Shown here piece after piece: positions 27,087-36,102 of a DNA stretch of 64,000 nucleotides. The stretch is from Micavibrio sp. TMED2. Its GTDB lineage: Bacteria; Pseudomonadota; Alphaproteobacteria; TMED2. The DNA lies in assembly GCA_002168225.1 (NCBI GenBank), contig NHBH01000001.1:29955-93954 (forward strand), read 5' to 3'. Position numbers and translations under genes: made by a program. Position 1 is the stretch's first letter, and each line of letters begins with the position of its first letter. The notes under the pieces are model-generated. The model was not told where the DNA came from and searched no databases. It was given only the letters and a program-made list of their open reading frames with translations.

Positions 27087-27797
27087 TCAGGCCGCACAAC
27101 GGCAGGGCGCGGCACGGGCATAGCCGTCGAACAGATCGAGCATCCGCGCCCGCCAGTCATAGACCGCATCACCCGGCTCAAGCAGATCATCGGGCGCGGC
27201 ACAGCGAGCCCACTGGAACACGCCAAAGGTCAGGTAGTCGCCGTAATCCGGCGCATCGCCGCCAATGAAAGCCTGCTTACACAGGGTCTGCCGGAGCGGC
27301 TCCAGCACCGCATTGAATTTTTTGAGCGAGCCACCGTCACGGGCCGCAAACTCCTCCAGCGTACAGCCGAACAGCGCCTCCCGGCTCTCCCGGAAATAGG
27401 CGCGGTCCGCCTCGGTCATCACCTCGATGAGGTGCAGGATCACCGGCGGCGCCATGGCCGGAAACAGTGAGCGATCAACCCAGAAACTCAGAAACCGGAT
27501 ATGCGCCTTGACCGCATCCGACGCGAACAGCATTGGCCGATCCGGGTAGGTCGCGTCGAGATATTCCGCAATCTGCCAGCTATCAGACACCCACGGCGCC
27601 GGTGACCGGTTGCCGTCGACAATCACCGGCACGCGCCCCTGCCCGCTATCAGCAATCGCTTCCTTCTCGGTGATATGCCAAGCCTCGGTCTCGAACGGCA
27701 GCCCCTTGTGCTTCAGCGCCATCTTGGTCCGCCAGCAAAACGGACTGAACCGCAACGCCGCATCCTCACCCGCAAGGTCATAGAGTTTGATGGTCAT
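27087..27797 (-). CDS. Glutathione S-transferase family protein
   Basis: 236 residues from ATG 27797, preceded by GGAAGAGG. The thioredoxin-like N-domain contains FSPFCWRTKMALKHKGL, with a Ser/Cys active-site region; the cis-Pro motif GQGRVPVIVD; and DSWQIAEYLD for gamma-glutamyl binding. A helical C-domain follows. Cytosolic GST of the bacterial beta-etherase-like/stringent-starvation-like type; substrate unknown. It ends in an unusual CRCAA tail. Confidence 0.88.
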   Translation of the reverse strand: MTIKLYDLAGEDAALRFSPFCWRTKMALKHKGLPFETEAWHITEKEAIADSGQGRVPVIVDGNRSPAPWVSDSWQIAEYLDATYPDRPMLFASDAVKAHIRFLSFWVDRSLFPAMAPPVILHLIEVMTEADRAYFRESREALFGCTLEEFAARDGGSLKKFNAVLEPLRQTLCKQAFIGGDAPDYGDYLTFGVFQWARCAAPDDLLEPGDAVYDWRARMLDLFDGYARAAPCRCAA

Positions 27798-27895
27798 GGG
27801 GTTTCCTCTTCCAATCATGGTTGGGGGTGAGAGCAGCAGCTTTCAGCTTGAAGATCAAGCAGCGCACGCCATATTGTGAAAAAGCATCTAATACG

Positions 27896-27907
27896 TTATA
27901 CGTATAA
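27896..27907. promoter_or_regulatory. Palindrome upstream of the higBA-like pair
   Basis: TTATACGTATAA is a perfect 12-base palindrome within a longer A/T-rich stretch just before the toxin start at 27911. Autoregulation by the HigA-like antitoxin is the obvious reading. Confidence 0.6.
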
Positions 27908-27910
27908 GAT

Positions 27911-28189
27911 ATGATACGCAGCTATGCCGACAGGGATACCGGGAAACTCGCCGCGCGTGAACGGGTCAGGAAATATCGGCATGTCAAGCGGATTGCGCTG
28001 CGGAAACTGGAGATGATCAAGGCGGCGCATGTGCTGGATGATTTGCGGGTGCCGCCCGGCAATCGGCTGGAAGCGCTGAAAGGCGACCGCGTCGGACAGC
28101 ATTCGATCCGCATCAATGACCAGTACCGGATTTGTTTTCGCTGGATAGAAAGAGATGCCCACGATGTCGAAATCTGCGACTACCACTGA
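27911..28189 (+). CDS. higB: HigB/RelE-type toxin
   Basis: 92 residues, the normal HigB size. The family pattern is clear: a basic N-terminal helix pair (HVKRIALRKLEMIKAA), then PPGNRLEALKGDRVGQHSIR, then the closing strands INDQYRICFRW and DVEICDYH. HigB toxins cut mRNA at the ribosome, and the basic residues in GDRxGxxSIRINDQYR are typical. It overlaps the antitoxin gene by 26 bases. The toxin-before-antitoxin order is the HigBA signature. Confidence 0.92.
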   Translation: MIRSYADRDTGKLAARERVRKYRHVKRIALRKLEMIKAAHVLDDLRVPPGNRLEALKGDRVGQHSIRINDQYRICFRWIERDAHDVEICDYH

Positions 28190-28514
28190 AAAGAGCCGCA
28201 AGACCGCGCATAAGACAGGCGGCAGCCATATCGCCCCGATCCATCCGGGCGAAATCCTCTATGCCGAGTTTCTGGAACCGCTGGACCTCAGCGCCAATGC
28301 CCTCGCCAAACATATCGGCGTGCCGGGCAATCGCATCTCTGCCATCGTCAAGGGCGATCGCGGCATCACCGGCGACACCGCCCTCCGCCTCGCCGCCGCC
28401 CTCGGCACCACCCCCGAATTCTGGATGAACCTGCAAAAAAGCTATGAACTCGAACTGGCGCGGGATGCGGCATCAGATGCAGAGAATGTGACACCGTTGA
28501 CGAGTGCTGCTTGA
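28164..28514 (+). CDS. higA: HigA-type antitoxin
   Basis: 116 residues from ATG 28164 (ATG 28155 is possible). An N-terminal basic stretch is followed by PIHPGEILYAEFLEPLDLSA and the XRE helix-turn-helix ANALAKHIGVPGNRISAIVKG, then the TPEFWMNLQKSYELELAR tail, all typical of HigA. It neutralises HigB and probably binds the palindrome upstream. The pair sits next to an AT-rich foreign gene and may stabilise this small island. Confidence 0.92.
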   Translation: MSKSATTTEKSRKTAHKTGGSHIAPIHPGEILYAEFLEPLDLSANALAKHIGVPGNRISAIVKGDRGITGDTALRLAAALGTTPEFWMNLQKSYELELARDAASDAENVTPLTSAA

Positions 28515-28582
28515 ATCAAAGTGCCCGAAGGCAAAATTGCTGAACAACCCTTTATCCCAACTTCGCAATAAGTAAATTTACA

Positions 28583-29416
28583 ATGAATACCCCTAAAAAA
28601 CAACATTATATACCCAAATTTTGGCTAAAAAATTTTACAAATAATTCAGAAAAAATATTTTTATGGAACAAAAGGGATGCATTAAATGAAATAAGAGATT
28701 ATTCAATAACAGAAGCATTTTCACAAAATTATTTAAATTCTTACATTGATGATCATGAAAATAAAGATCACTCTTTAGAGCATGAATTTGCAACGCTGGA
28801 TGACGAAATTTCCATCATATTCAATAAAATAATTATACCAAATATGGAAAAAGGGCTGACCCCAGAAATATCAGACCAACAAAAAAAATCACTCGATTTA
28901 TTTATGTATCAACAACGATCAAGAGCACCAGAGGCCTTTGATGATCTTTTAACCGATAATGTATATGAAAAATTTATTGATGATAGCATTCAAGCAGATA
29001 GAGAAAGTGGCATTGAAATAAGCGATTTGGAAGAGGCCGAAATTAAGAGCGAAAAAACCAAAAAACGGATTCAGCAAAATGCAAAAGTTCAAGCTAGAAG
29101 CCAAAAAAACAGCATGACGGTCAAACTTTTTAATCGAATGTCTGTTGGAATATCACCTATTATAAAAAACAATAAATCTTATATTATAGGAAGCCAACCA
29201 ATAGCTGAAATAATATACGGAAATGGACTTGGTTTTTGGGTTCCAATCTCACCAAAATACTGCATAACATATTTGCATAGCAATAACAAAATCACAATAC
29301 TCCCACCACATACTGACGACTACATAAGAAAAATAAATCTAAAAATATATAAACAGTCTATAGTTTCAGGATCTCACAGCAAAATTTTGCTATCATCGCT
29401 GATAAACTCAAAATAA
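28583..29416 (+). CDS. DUF4238 protein, AT-rich acquired gene
   Basis: 277 residues. It opens with KKQHYIPKFWLKNFTNNSEK, the hallmark of DUF4238 proteins, whose biochemical function is unknown. The middle is Glu/Lys-rich and helical; the C-terminal half is strand-rich with HSNNKITILPPHTDD. Base composition is strikingly low in GC and codon use is A/T-ending, unlike every neighbour except the FRG gene at 44.6 kb. Such genes are often found as cargo or defence-linked genes; here that is inference from composition and the adjacent toxin-antitoxin pair. It ends at a hairpin shared with the convergent ABC gene. Confidence 0.85.
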   Translation: MNTPKKQHYIPKFWLKNFTNNSEKIFLWNKRDALNEIRDYSITEAFSQNYLNSYIDDHENKDHSLEHEFATLDDEISIIFNKIIIPNMEKGLTPEISDQQKKSLDLFMYQQRSRAPEAFDDLLTDNVYEKFIDDSIQADRESGIEISDLEEAEIKSEKTKKRIQQNAKVQARSQKNSMTVKLFNRMSVGISPIIKNNKSYIIGSQPIAEIIYGNGLGFWVPISPKYCITYLHSNNKITILPPHTDDYIRKINLKIYKQSIVSGSHSKILLSSLINSK

Positions 29417-29445
29417 AAGCGGCCCCTTTTGCAAGGAGCCGCTTT
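29416..29445 (-). terminator. Terminator between the DUF4238 and ABC exporter genes
   Basis: AAAGCGGC (from 29416) pairs with GCCGCTTT (29438-29445). On the minus strand the hairpin is followed by TTTTATTTT, so it fits the ABC gene best; it can also serve the plus-strand gene. Confidence 0.8.
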
Positions 29446-29466
29446 CAATTTAACGACCACGCCTTA

Positions 29467-31461
29467 TCACGCGGCGCCGTTGTTTAGTCTGGCGACCTTG
29501 CCGCTCTGGATGCCCGCCTCCTTGGCGGCGAGCAGGGCGGCTTTCTGGGCCTCGTCGAGGCCATCCATCAGGCCCAGCGCCTGCTCGGCGAAGAGGGCGC
29601 GATAATGGCCGTCCTCACGTTGCAGCAGCTGGGTATGGCTGCCTTCCTCGACAATGCGACCCTGATCGAACACCAGAATCCGGTCCATGTTCTGAACCGT
29701 TGCCAGACGGTGGGCGACCACGAGCGTGGTACGTCCGGCCATCAGGCGATCGAGTGCCCGCTGGATTTCCGCCTCGGCGATACTGTCGAGTGCCGCCGTG
29801 GCTTCATCCAGGATCAGGACCGGGGCATCGGCCAGCAGGGCCCGCGCAATGGCGACCCGCTGCCGCTCCCCGCCCGAGAGCTTCACGCCGCGCTCGCCGA
29901 CCAGGGTATTATACCCGTCCGGCAGGCGCATGATGAAGTCATGGGCCAGTGCCTCCTTCGCCGCCTCGACGATTGCACTGCGGCTGGCACCGGGCCGGCC
30001 ATAGGCAATGTTCTCGGCGAGCGAGCGGTGGAACAGGATCGGCTCCTGCGGCACCATCGCCAGCGCCCGACGGAGGCTCGACTGCTGGACCAGCGCGATA
30101 TCCTGACCATCGATCAGAATCCGCCCCTCATCCAGATCGTAAAGCCGTTGCAGCAGCTTCACGAAGGTCGACTTGCCAGAACCGGAAGGCCCGACGAGAC
30201 CGATCCGCTCACCCGGTGCGATCTCCAGATTGAAGTCGCGATAGAGTGCGCGTTTCTGCCCGCCATAGCGGAAGGTGACATTCTCGAACCGGATATCGCC
30301 TCCTCGCCCACCACCGGCGATACCACCGGCGATACCACCGCGGGCACCGTTGGCAGCGCCGTCCAGACTGTCATTGACAGCGGCCTGGAAAGGCGGCGCG
30401 TTCGGTACGTCACGGATGGTAATCTCCTGATCCATGAAGTTGATGATGTCTTCCATCTCGTTCACCGACTTCTGCAACTGTTCGGCATGCTGGCCGACAA
30501 AGCGCAGATAGGCGTTGACCACATGGATGGTCGACATGATCACCACCACATCACCGGTCGTGGCCTGACCCGTATGCCAGAGCCACATCGCCAGCGTCAG
30601 GGCACCGGCCATCATGACCGTCACCATGACACCCTGAAAGCCGCCTGACCCGACAGCCCGCCCCCAGGAGCGACGCGCCCGGAGGTGCCAGAGCCGCGCC
30701 GCCTTGGCGATCCGCTGATCCTCCCGCGTCTCGGACCCGAAGGCCTTGACCACGGCATTACAGCTGAGCGCATCAGCGAGCAGGGCACTGATCTTGCTGT
30801 CCTGTGCCACCTGTTTCTGGTTGGCGGGACCGATCCAGTTGGTCGCCAGCAGGATGCTGACACCGACATAGACACTGCCCATCACCGCCACAAACAGGCC
30901 GACCTGCCACCACTGGACCAACAGCATGGCGCTGCAGCCGATCAGGATGACCGAGGCCGGAAACACGCCCCAGAGCAGGGTATCGCCATACAGGTCGAAA
31001 CCCCATTTGCCCCGGGTGATCTTGCGCACCACCGCACCGGCAAAGCTGTTGGCATGCCAGTCGGAGGAGAAACGCTGGACCCGGCGGAACGCGTCATTGA
31101 CGATCTGTTCCATGCATTTCGGCGCCAGACGGATCCATAACTGTTCCGTCACGTGCTTCGAGGCATGGAACATCGCCATGATGGCGACATAGCCAGCGAC
31201 ACCCCAGAGACCGGCGGTAAAGCTCTTCTCCACGGTAATCGCATCGACGACCCGCCCGGCGAGCCAGGGCGAGATCGCATCAGCCGCGATCATCAGGCAG
31301 GAAGCTGCCAGAACACCTATCACCAGTTTCGGGTGGCGGCGCCAGTAGTTCCATGAATAGGCCCAGGTTCTGGCGTAGAGCCGGGCCGATTGGCGGCCTT
31401 TGTCGTGGGTCGCACGACGCTGGCCGGTATTGGTATTCTGGTTTTGAAAATCCTCGTTCAT
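29467..31461 (-). CDS. ABC exporter with fused membrane and ATPase domains
   Basis: 664 residues from ATG 31461. An N-terminal six-helix exporter domain (about 45-345) is followed by a glycine-rich linker containing repeated GGIAGG, then the nucleotide-binding domain: Walker A GPSGSGKST, signature LSGGERQRVAIARAL, Walker B VLILDEATAALD, switch His in VVAHRLAT. A half-transporter that should work as a dimer; lipid or peptide export is usual for this class. The last 40 residues form an extra basic/Ala-rich helix. No accessory protein gene is adjacent. Confidence 0.92.
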   Translation of the reverse strand: MNEDFQNQNTNTGQRRATHDKGRQSARLYARTWAYSWNYWRRHPKLVIGVLAASCLMIAADAISPWLAGRVVDAITVEKSFTAGLWGVAGYVAIMAMFHASKHVTEQLWIRLAPKCMEQIVNDAFRRVQRFSSDWHANSFAGAVVRKITRGKWGFDLYGDTLLWGVFPASVILIGCSAMLLVQWWQVGLFVAVMGSVYVGVSILLATNWIGPANQKQVAQDSKISALLADALSCNAVVKAFGSETREDQRIAKAARLWHLRARRSWGRAVGSGGFQGVMVTVMMAGALTLAMWLWHTGQATTGDVVVIMSTIHVVNAYLRFVGQHAEQLQKSVNEMEDIINFMDQEITIRDVPNAPPFQAAVNDSLDGAANGARGGIAGGIAGGGRGGDIRFENVTFRYGGQKRALYRDFNLEIAPGERIGLVGPSGSGKSTFVKLLQRLYDLDEGRILIDGQDIALVQQSSLRRALAMVPQEPILFHRSLAENIAYGRPGASRSAIVEAAKEALAHDFIMRLPDGYNTLVGERGVKLSGGERQRVAIARALLADAPVLILDEATAALDSIAEAEIQRALDRLMAGRTTLVVAHRLATVQNMDRILVFDQGRIVEEGSHTQLLQREDGHYRALFAEQALGLMDGLDEAQKAALLAAKEAGIQSGKVARLNNGAA

Positions 31462-32185
31462 GATTTTTAACGGCCGGTCCGCCTGCACTTTTATCAAGGG
31501 ACTGGCCGTACTCCATTCTATATGTCGTCAATATAATTGATTAAACACGAACCATGCCGCACCTGCCTTATCGTGGAGTTGTCCGCTCCTAAGGCCGGAA
31601 AACGGTGTGGGATCGCGGGCTCGACCGTGACCATGGATACCCTTACGGGTCATACAGAGCGCAGTTTGCGGGCTGTTCCATGGCCGGGAATGGGTTTTCG
31701 AAAAGCGGTTTTGCGACATATTCCGGGCACAGATGTACCCGGCGCACAGGCGCAGAAATGGCCTGTTGTACTGATTGTTATGATCGCAAATTCGGTAAGT
31801 AACCGAACGCTGCCGAAGCTCTCTTATGGTGCGGGCATATTGACTGGGTGCCCAAGAGATAATCCAAACCCGGTTGGTCGTTTCGCCTTCCAGGTCGGAC
31901 CGGAACCATCGTCAATGGCGATATTTTATCGCTGAGGATGGGACCGAACCGAAACCGGTGGAGGGCTTAAAGGGTGATACAGTGACTAGCATCAACACTC
32001 TCCTCATCAGTTTCTGTTGTCGGTTGCGTTCGAGTTGCAAAGCTGCTGGCAATCGCGCCAGCACAATTTCGAGGCTGCCAGCGCTTTTGCTTTCCGCCAA
32101 CAGCTTTTTGCGCCGCAACATGAACTTCGCAATTTCCGGCAAGGTTTTTATTAGCGGCGTGAAATAAACAGGCAGGGAACGCCCG
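31462..32185. other. Long stretch without a recognised gene
   Basis: About 700 bases between the ABC gene and the first of the 32-43 kb cluster. I find no convincing gene, tRNA or known structured RNA (SRP, RNase P, tmRNA and 6S patterns not seen). A minus-strand frame at 31912-32121 could encode a basic 69-residue protein (MLRRKKLLAESKSAG start), but it lacks a clear ribosome-binding site. Other frames give composition unlike the neighbours. It may hold the promoter of the ABC gene and remnants of a lost gene. Confidence 0.4.
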
Positions 32186-32959
32186 TCATTGCACCGGAGC
32201 CGGACCGGAACGCTGCTTTCTCTCGACCAGATGCGCCCAGAGATCGCGCACAGATCCCGGCAACTCATCGAGAGCCGAGAACCGGGCAACAACCTCGATC
32301 GGCTCCTGATTATGGCCACTGCGGCGCGCTTGGCCGCGCCCGTCAAGCAATGCAGCACAAGCATCGAACGGTGCGGCATCATTACCGGTCGAAATATCAA
32401 TCACCTGACCGTCGAGCGAAAGCGCCTGCAATTCGGCAAGTCGCGGACCGGAGATAAAGTTGTAATCAAGATCAAGCGGCTGGAACAAATCACTCAGCGC
32501 TGGCCGCGCAACCTGCCCGATCATGCTGAAATCGGTCTCCTCATAGAGCAGGACATTCAACACTGGCGCACAATCACGATCGCGCAGCATTTCAATCGTC
32601 AGGCTGTAGGTATCAGGGGCCGATGTTGAAACTTCAAAATTCATGGCGCGATTATACAACAGGGCATCAACCTGCCTGTCATACAGCGCCCCGGCATGAT
32701 CATAGCCACGCCCTGATCCATCAGCCGCATCATACATTTCCGTTGGCAGCCGCTCCAGATACACCTCATAGGACAACCTGCCCGCCAACATCTCCACGGC
32801 CTCATAATCCGCATGGAGATTGGTCATATAGTTTATGCGCTCAATGACCCAATACAGCGCCAGCTGGCGGATCGACCACAGACTTCCGCCCACAATTACC
32901 GCCAATATGGCCAAGGTCAGAAGCCGGCGGGGCCAGACAGGACGCGCCTTTGTACTCAT
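32186..32959 (-). CDS. Membrane-anchored periplasmic protein of unknown function
   Basis: 257 residues. A basic N-terminus, then one membrane helix (about 12-33), leaving most of the protein probably outside the membrane. The rest alternates helix and strand, with two cysteines (DRDCAPVLN and DACAALLDG) that could form a disulfide in the periplasm. No known domain recognised. Its start overlaps the stop of the preceding gene by four bases (ATGA), so the two are translated together. Last gene of the cluster that contains the zincins. Confidence 0.65.
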   Translation of the reverse strand: MSTKARPVWPRRLLTLAILAVIVGGSLWSIRQLALYWVIERINYMTNLHADYEAVEMLAGRLSYEVYLERLPTEMYDAADGSGRGYDHAGALYDRQVDALLYNRAMNFEVSTSAPDTYSLTIEMLRDRDCAPVLNVLLYEETDFSMIGQVARPALSDLFQPLDLDYNFISGPRLAELQALSLDGQVIDISTGNDAAPFDACAALLDGRGQARRSGHNQEPIEVVARFSALDELPGSVRDLWAHLVERKQRSGPAPVQ

Positions 32960-33798
32960 GACAGGGTTCTCACTGGATGAATCATGGAGAATGCGTCTGG
33001 CAGATCATCGCGGTAACAGAACTCGCGGATACCATCGGGATTGCTTGCCGGATCCAGTGCAACCTCCCCACGCTGCAGCCTGATATCGAGCGCATCAACC
33101 CGCCGATAGATCAGATAGGCACAAGCGGCAGCCGAATTGAAACTGACATCAAGCGCGATATGTTCGCAATCCACCACCCGCCAGTCGAGCGCCAGATCGC
33201 CGCGTGTGAGCGCTTGGTCGCGCTGCATCCAGAGCGCGATACTGTCTGCAGCATTGGCCGTCGGACAGGCGCAATTTGATTGCACGACAGACCGGTAGCG
33301 CTCAAAATCCGTCACCCCGGCTGCGTTGTCATCCGGCAGCCCGCTCAAATGCTCATTGATACATTCCCGCGCATACAGCGAGGACATCGCAGATGCCGTC
33401 ATATTCGTACTGAGCGAATTGAGATAGGCCAGCTGCCAATAGTTCAGCGTATACGGCGTGGCACCATAGCTGAGTGTTGCACCGCCATAGCCAACACCGC
33501 AGGCGAGCAGCAGTATCAGGGCGGCGGGCAACATGCCCCATGTGGTTTGCGGTGAGCGACGACGCCATGGCAGGCGGAACAGGGCAAGCAGCGCCAGCAC
33601 ACCCATGGCAACGGCAATCGGCTGCATCAGCCAAGGCCGGGCGGCCCAGACCTGAAACCCGAGCGGATCCAGAATGATCGGCTGATAAAATAGCACCGCC
33701 GCAAACAGCAGGACCACGGCAATAACCGGCAAGGCCAGAAGACTCAGCCAGGCAATGCCCGACTTTCCGCCTGTACCTGCTTCCTGTTGCTTATCCAA
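32956..33798 (-). CDS. Three-helix membrane protein of unknown function
   Basis: 280 residues. Hydrophobic segments at about 17-39, 55-74 and 88-106, followed by a soluble domain of about 170 residues with six cysteines (including SNCACPT), suggesting disulfides outside the cytoplasm. The paired downstream gene has a similar general plan (N-terminal anchor, Cys-bearing exported domain), and both contain a short Tyr/Arg-rich region after the anchor, so they may be distant relatives. Function unknown; 64 bases separate it from the lipoprotein zincin upstream. Confidence 0.65.
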   Translation of the reverse strand: MDKQQEAGTGGKSGIAWLSLLALPVIAVVLLFAAVLFYQPIILDPLGFQVWAARPWLMQPIAVAMGVLALLALFRLPWRRRSPQTTWGMLPAALILLLACGVGYGGATLSYGATPYTLNYWQLAYLNSLSTNMTASAMSSLYARECINEHLSGLPDDNAAGVTDFERYRSVVQSNCACPTANAADSIALWMQRDQALTRGDLALDWRVVDCEHIALDVSFNSAAACAYLIYRRVDALDIRLQRGEVALDPASNPDGIREFCYRDDLPDAFSMIHPVRTLS

Positions 33799-33862
33799 TA
33801 TCGCCCAGCCCCTTGATTACCCTTGCTCAACCTAGCACATCCGTCAGCGCCGGTACAAAAGC

Positions 33863-34927
33863 CTATGCCGGTGCAGGCAGGGCGCAGGCGGGTGTCGAAG
33901 GCCGCTGATGTCGGCGTGGCGGTTCAATACCGGGGCCGGTCGGGATTGGATCGGGATTGAAGTTCACATCTGCGCGGACAATCGCCAGCACATCGCGTAC
34001 CGCCTGCTGGTTCAGATAGCTGCTGCCACGCGGCAGATCCGAATGGGGAATACCACCAAGACGGTCAGTAAAATTGGCCGGTAACGCATTCTCGCCGGTC
34101 CAGTTGTCACCGGCATTGCGATACAGATCCTCAATACCGTCGATATAGCCGCCGCGAATACGTGGGTCGGCAAACCAGCCCTTGAAGGCATGCCCCATGG
34201 CATCCGACAGTGCCTGATCACTGCTTGTCGACAGCCCGGCAGCCTGCCGTTCATTCATCCGGTTTTCAAACGCCTCGGCAATCGGCTGGTAGGTCCACAT
34301 GGAGGTTACCGCATTCCATGGCAGTGCATTGCCGACCTGTTTCTGTTGCCATGACCAGGCAACGGTAAAGGTTCGTGAGTCAGCCTCGGTCATGAAGACA
34401 CGGGCAGCCCGCGCTTCTTTTGACAGACCGGAGCTGTTCAGCAGACCATGGCTGTTCTGCCATGCGTGGCGCAGTTCATGGGCAATTGCTACCTGTCGCA
34501 CGCCCTCACGCAGGCCCGCACCATACCCGATGGTGCGGTCACCACCGCGGAACACGCCAGCCTGGGTCACGCTGGAGAGAATGCCGCTGCAGGGATCACA
34601 GATCGAGACCCCCTGATCCTCAATCGCCTGAACGGTTCGCGCACCGAGGCTGCTGCTGCGAAAGATTTCCCGATACCGGGCCAGATGCTGCTCAACATTA
34701 TTCGACGGCGCTTCGCGCATGGTCAGGCACTGTTCGGCGTGCCCCTTGCGAAAACTGGACAGAGTGCCATTGCGCAAGGCCTCGACAAGGTCGGCATCCT
34801 GCGTCTGCGCTGATTGATTGGTGAGGTTGGCATCATCCGGCCTGGGACCACAGGCAGAAGCACCGAGAGACAGCAGAGCACCGATTGCCAGTTGCAAATC
34901 CCGATGCTTGCGAAGTCCCATCAACAT
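33863..34927 (-). CDS. HExxH metallopeptidase-like exported protein (zincin E)
   Basis: 354 residues. An N-terminal hydrophobic segment ends LSLGASAC, a possible if imperfect lipobox with C26. The zinc motif is H150-E151-L-R-H154 in IAHELRHAWQ, and the likely third ligand is E181 in FMTEAD. A WF-containing helix and a GRLGG-like segment (FTDRLGGIPHSDLP) recur in its paralogs. The C-terminus is Pro/Arg-rich. HExRHAWQ is the pattern of putative metallopeptidase families such as DUF6782 (named from memory, not searched). Substrate unknown. One of five paralogs in ten kilobases. Confidence 0.72.
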   Translation of the reverse strand: MLMGLRKHRDLQLAIGALLSLGASACGPRPDDANLTNQSAQTQDADLVEALRNGTLSSFRKGHAEQCLTMREAPSNNVEQHLARYREIFRSSSLGARTVQAIEDQGVSICDPCSGILSSVTQAGVFRGGDRTIGYGAGLREGVRQVAIAHELRHAWQNSHGLLNSSGLSKEARAARVFMTEADSRTFTVAWSWQQKQVGNALPWNAVTSMWTYQPIAEAFENRMNERQAAGLSTSSDQALSDAMGHAFKGWFADPRIRGGYIDGIEDLYRNAGDNWTGENALPANFTDRLGGIPHSDLPRGSSYLNQQAVRDVLAIVRADVNFNPDPIPTGPGIEPPRRHQRPSTPACALPAPA

Positions 34928-35124
34928 TATCTGATCCTGCGGTTCCGGTGCTGTATCCTGGTCAAATCACCTGTCCCGGACTTCGAGCGGCGGCAACGGC
35001 CACGAAACAATGCCTTCGGGATCAAGCAAATTGACGATACACCCCCAGCTTGAAAGCGCCACGGCGCTTGATGAATCAGGCACTTATATCAACAACTGCT
35101 GATAGAGGCCATCGGCCCATGCAA

Positions 35125-36075
35125 TCACGGACGGGGCGGGGTTGCGCCATCTTCTGCCGGTTGGCGTTCGCGGATTCTGGCGGCAAAGGCATCGCGTTCG
35201 ATCTGGCGGGCGAGATCGCGGGTGGATTGCTGCACCACCGCCGGGCCGACCATGCCGGTGATCGAGATTGCCTCATCCGGCTTCATCAGCGGATAGCGCA
35301 CCGTCTCGCGGTACATGTCCGGGGTGATGGCATCGCTCCGCCAATCGCCGAGGCTTTCGATAACCTGACCATGGGCAGAACCAACGATCACATCGGCCTC
35401 CTCGCCGCCGGATGCGGAGAGGGTGACCGCGCCCGTCACATCACCGGCAATGCTGATCTCGCCAGCCACCATGTTGATATTGTCGCCACGGACCGAGCCG
35501 CGCACCGCGATATCGCCGCGTTCGTAATGATGTTCCCAGCCGGTGAGCACGACAATGGTATCGCGCGCCATGAACAGGAAGTCCGGCTCCTTGCGCTCGG
35601 CTGCCTGCTCGATGCCGTTCAGCCAGACATTATCGGCATTGATGCTGCCGGTGACCGTGATGCTGCCCGCAGTAATCTCCACATAGGGTTGGGCGAAATC
35701 GCCGGTGATGACCAGATCACCATCATAGTGATAACGGCCCGGCTCGAAATCCGCCGCCGGGATCTGAATTTCCGGGCGGGACTTGGAATTACCGACCACG
35801 AAACGGGTCTGTGTCCCGCGACGCCAGTCGCCATCCTCACCGACACCGAGTTCATAAACCGGTGCATCGGGCGCCACCACCGATGGATCAACCACGGATA
35901 CAGAAGTATCATTGGCGGCCTCCTGACGCGGTGCCTCCGGCCCGCTGGTCAGCACCAGCGCACCGATCCCGGCAATACCAGCAACCGCCACCAGACCACC
36001 GGCGATCAGACCGCCACGAGGTGACTTCTGATCAGGGTTATCGAACATGTCGGTGACGTATTTTTTCTCAGGCAT
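35125..36075 (-). CDS. Membrane-anchored beta-helix (bactofilin-like) protein 1
   Basis: 316 residues. A charged N-terminal cytoplasmic tail, one Gly/Ala-rich membrane helix at 21-43 (IAGGLVAVAGIAGIGALVL), then a long repeat-rich beta region with steps such as GDLVITGDFAQPYVEITAG, SITVTGSINADNVWL and ISIAGDVTGAVTLSASG. Such periodic V-I-T-G turns recall bactofilins and other polymer-forming beta-helices. C-terminal helix (RDLARQIERDAFAARIRER). It lies 27 bases after its own paralog, clearly one transcription unit. A structural or scaffold role near the membrane is inferred. Confidence 0.68.
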   Translation of the reverse strand: MPEKKYVTDMFDNPDQKSPRGGLIAGGLVAVAGIAGIGALVLTSGPEAPRQEAANDTSVSVVDPSVVAPDAPVYELGVGEDGDWRRGTQTRFVVGNSKSRPEIQIPAADFEPGRYHYDGDLVITGDFAQPYVEITAGSITVTGSINADNVWLNGIEQAAERKEPDFLFMARDTIVVLTGWEHHYERGDIAVRGSVRGDNINMVAGEISIAGDVTGAVTLSASGGEEADVIVGSAHGQVIESLGDWRSDAITPDMYRETVRYPLMKPDEAISITGMVGPAVVQQSTRDLARQIERDAFAARIRERQPAEDGATPPRP

Positions 36076-36102
36076 ATCCGGGTCCTGTCTGGTCTGATCT
36101 GG

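Noticed and set aside
31840..31930. Possible SRP RNA (GGTCGGACCGGAA resembles GGTCAGGTCCGGAAGG)
   Set aside because: The conserved GGAAGCAGCC part and the pairing arm are absent.
31874..32167. Plus-strand 97-codon frame in the gene-poor gap
   Set aside because: No ribosome-binding site, cysteine/serine/arginine-rich random-looking composition, and no recognisable feature.
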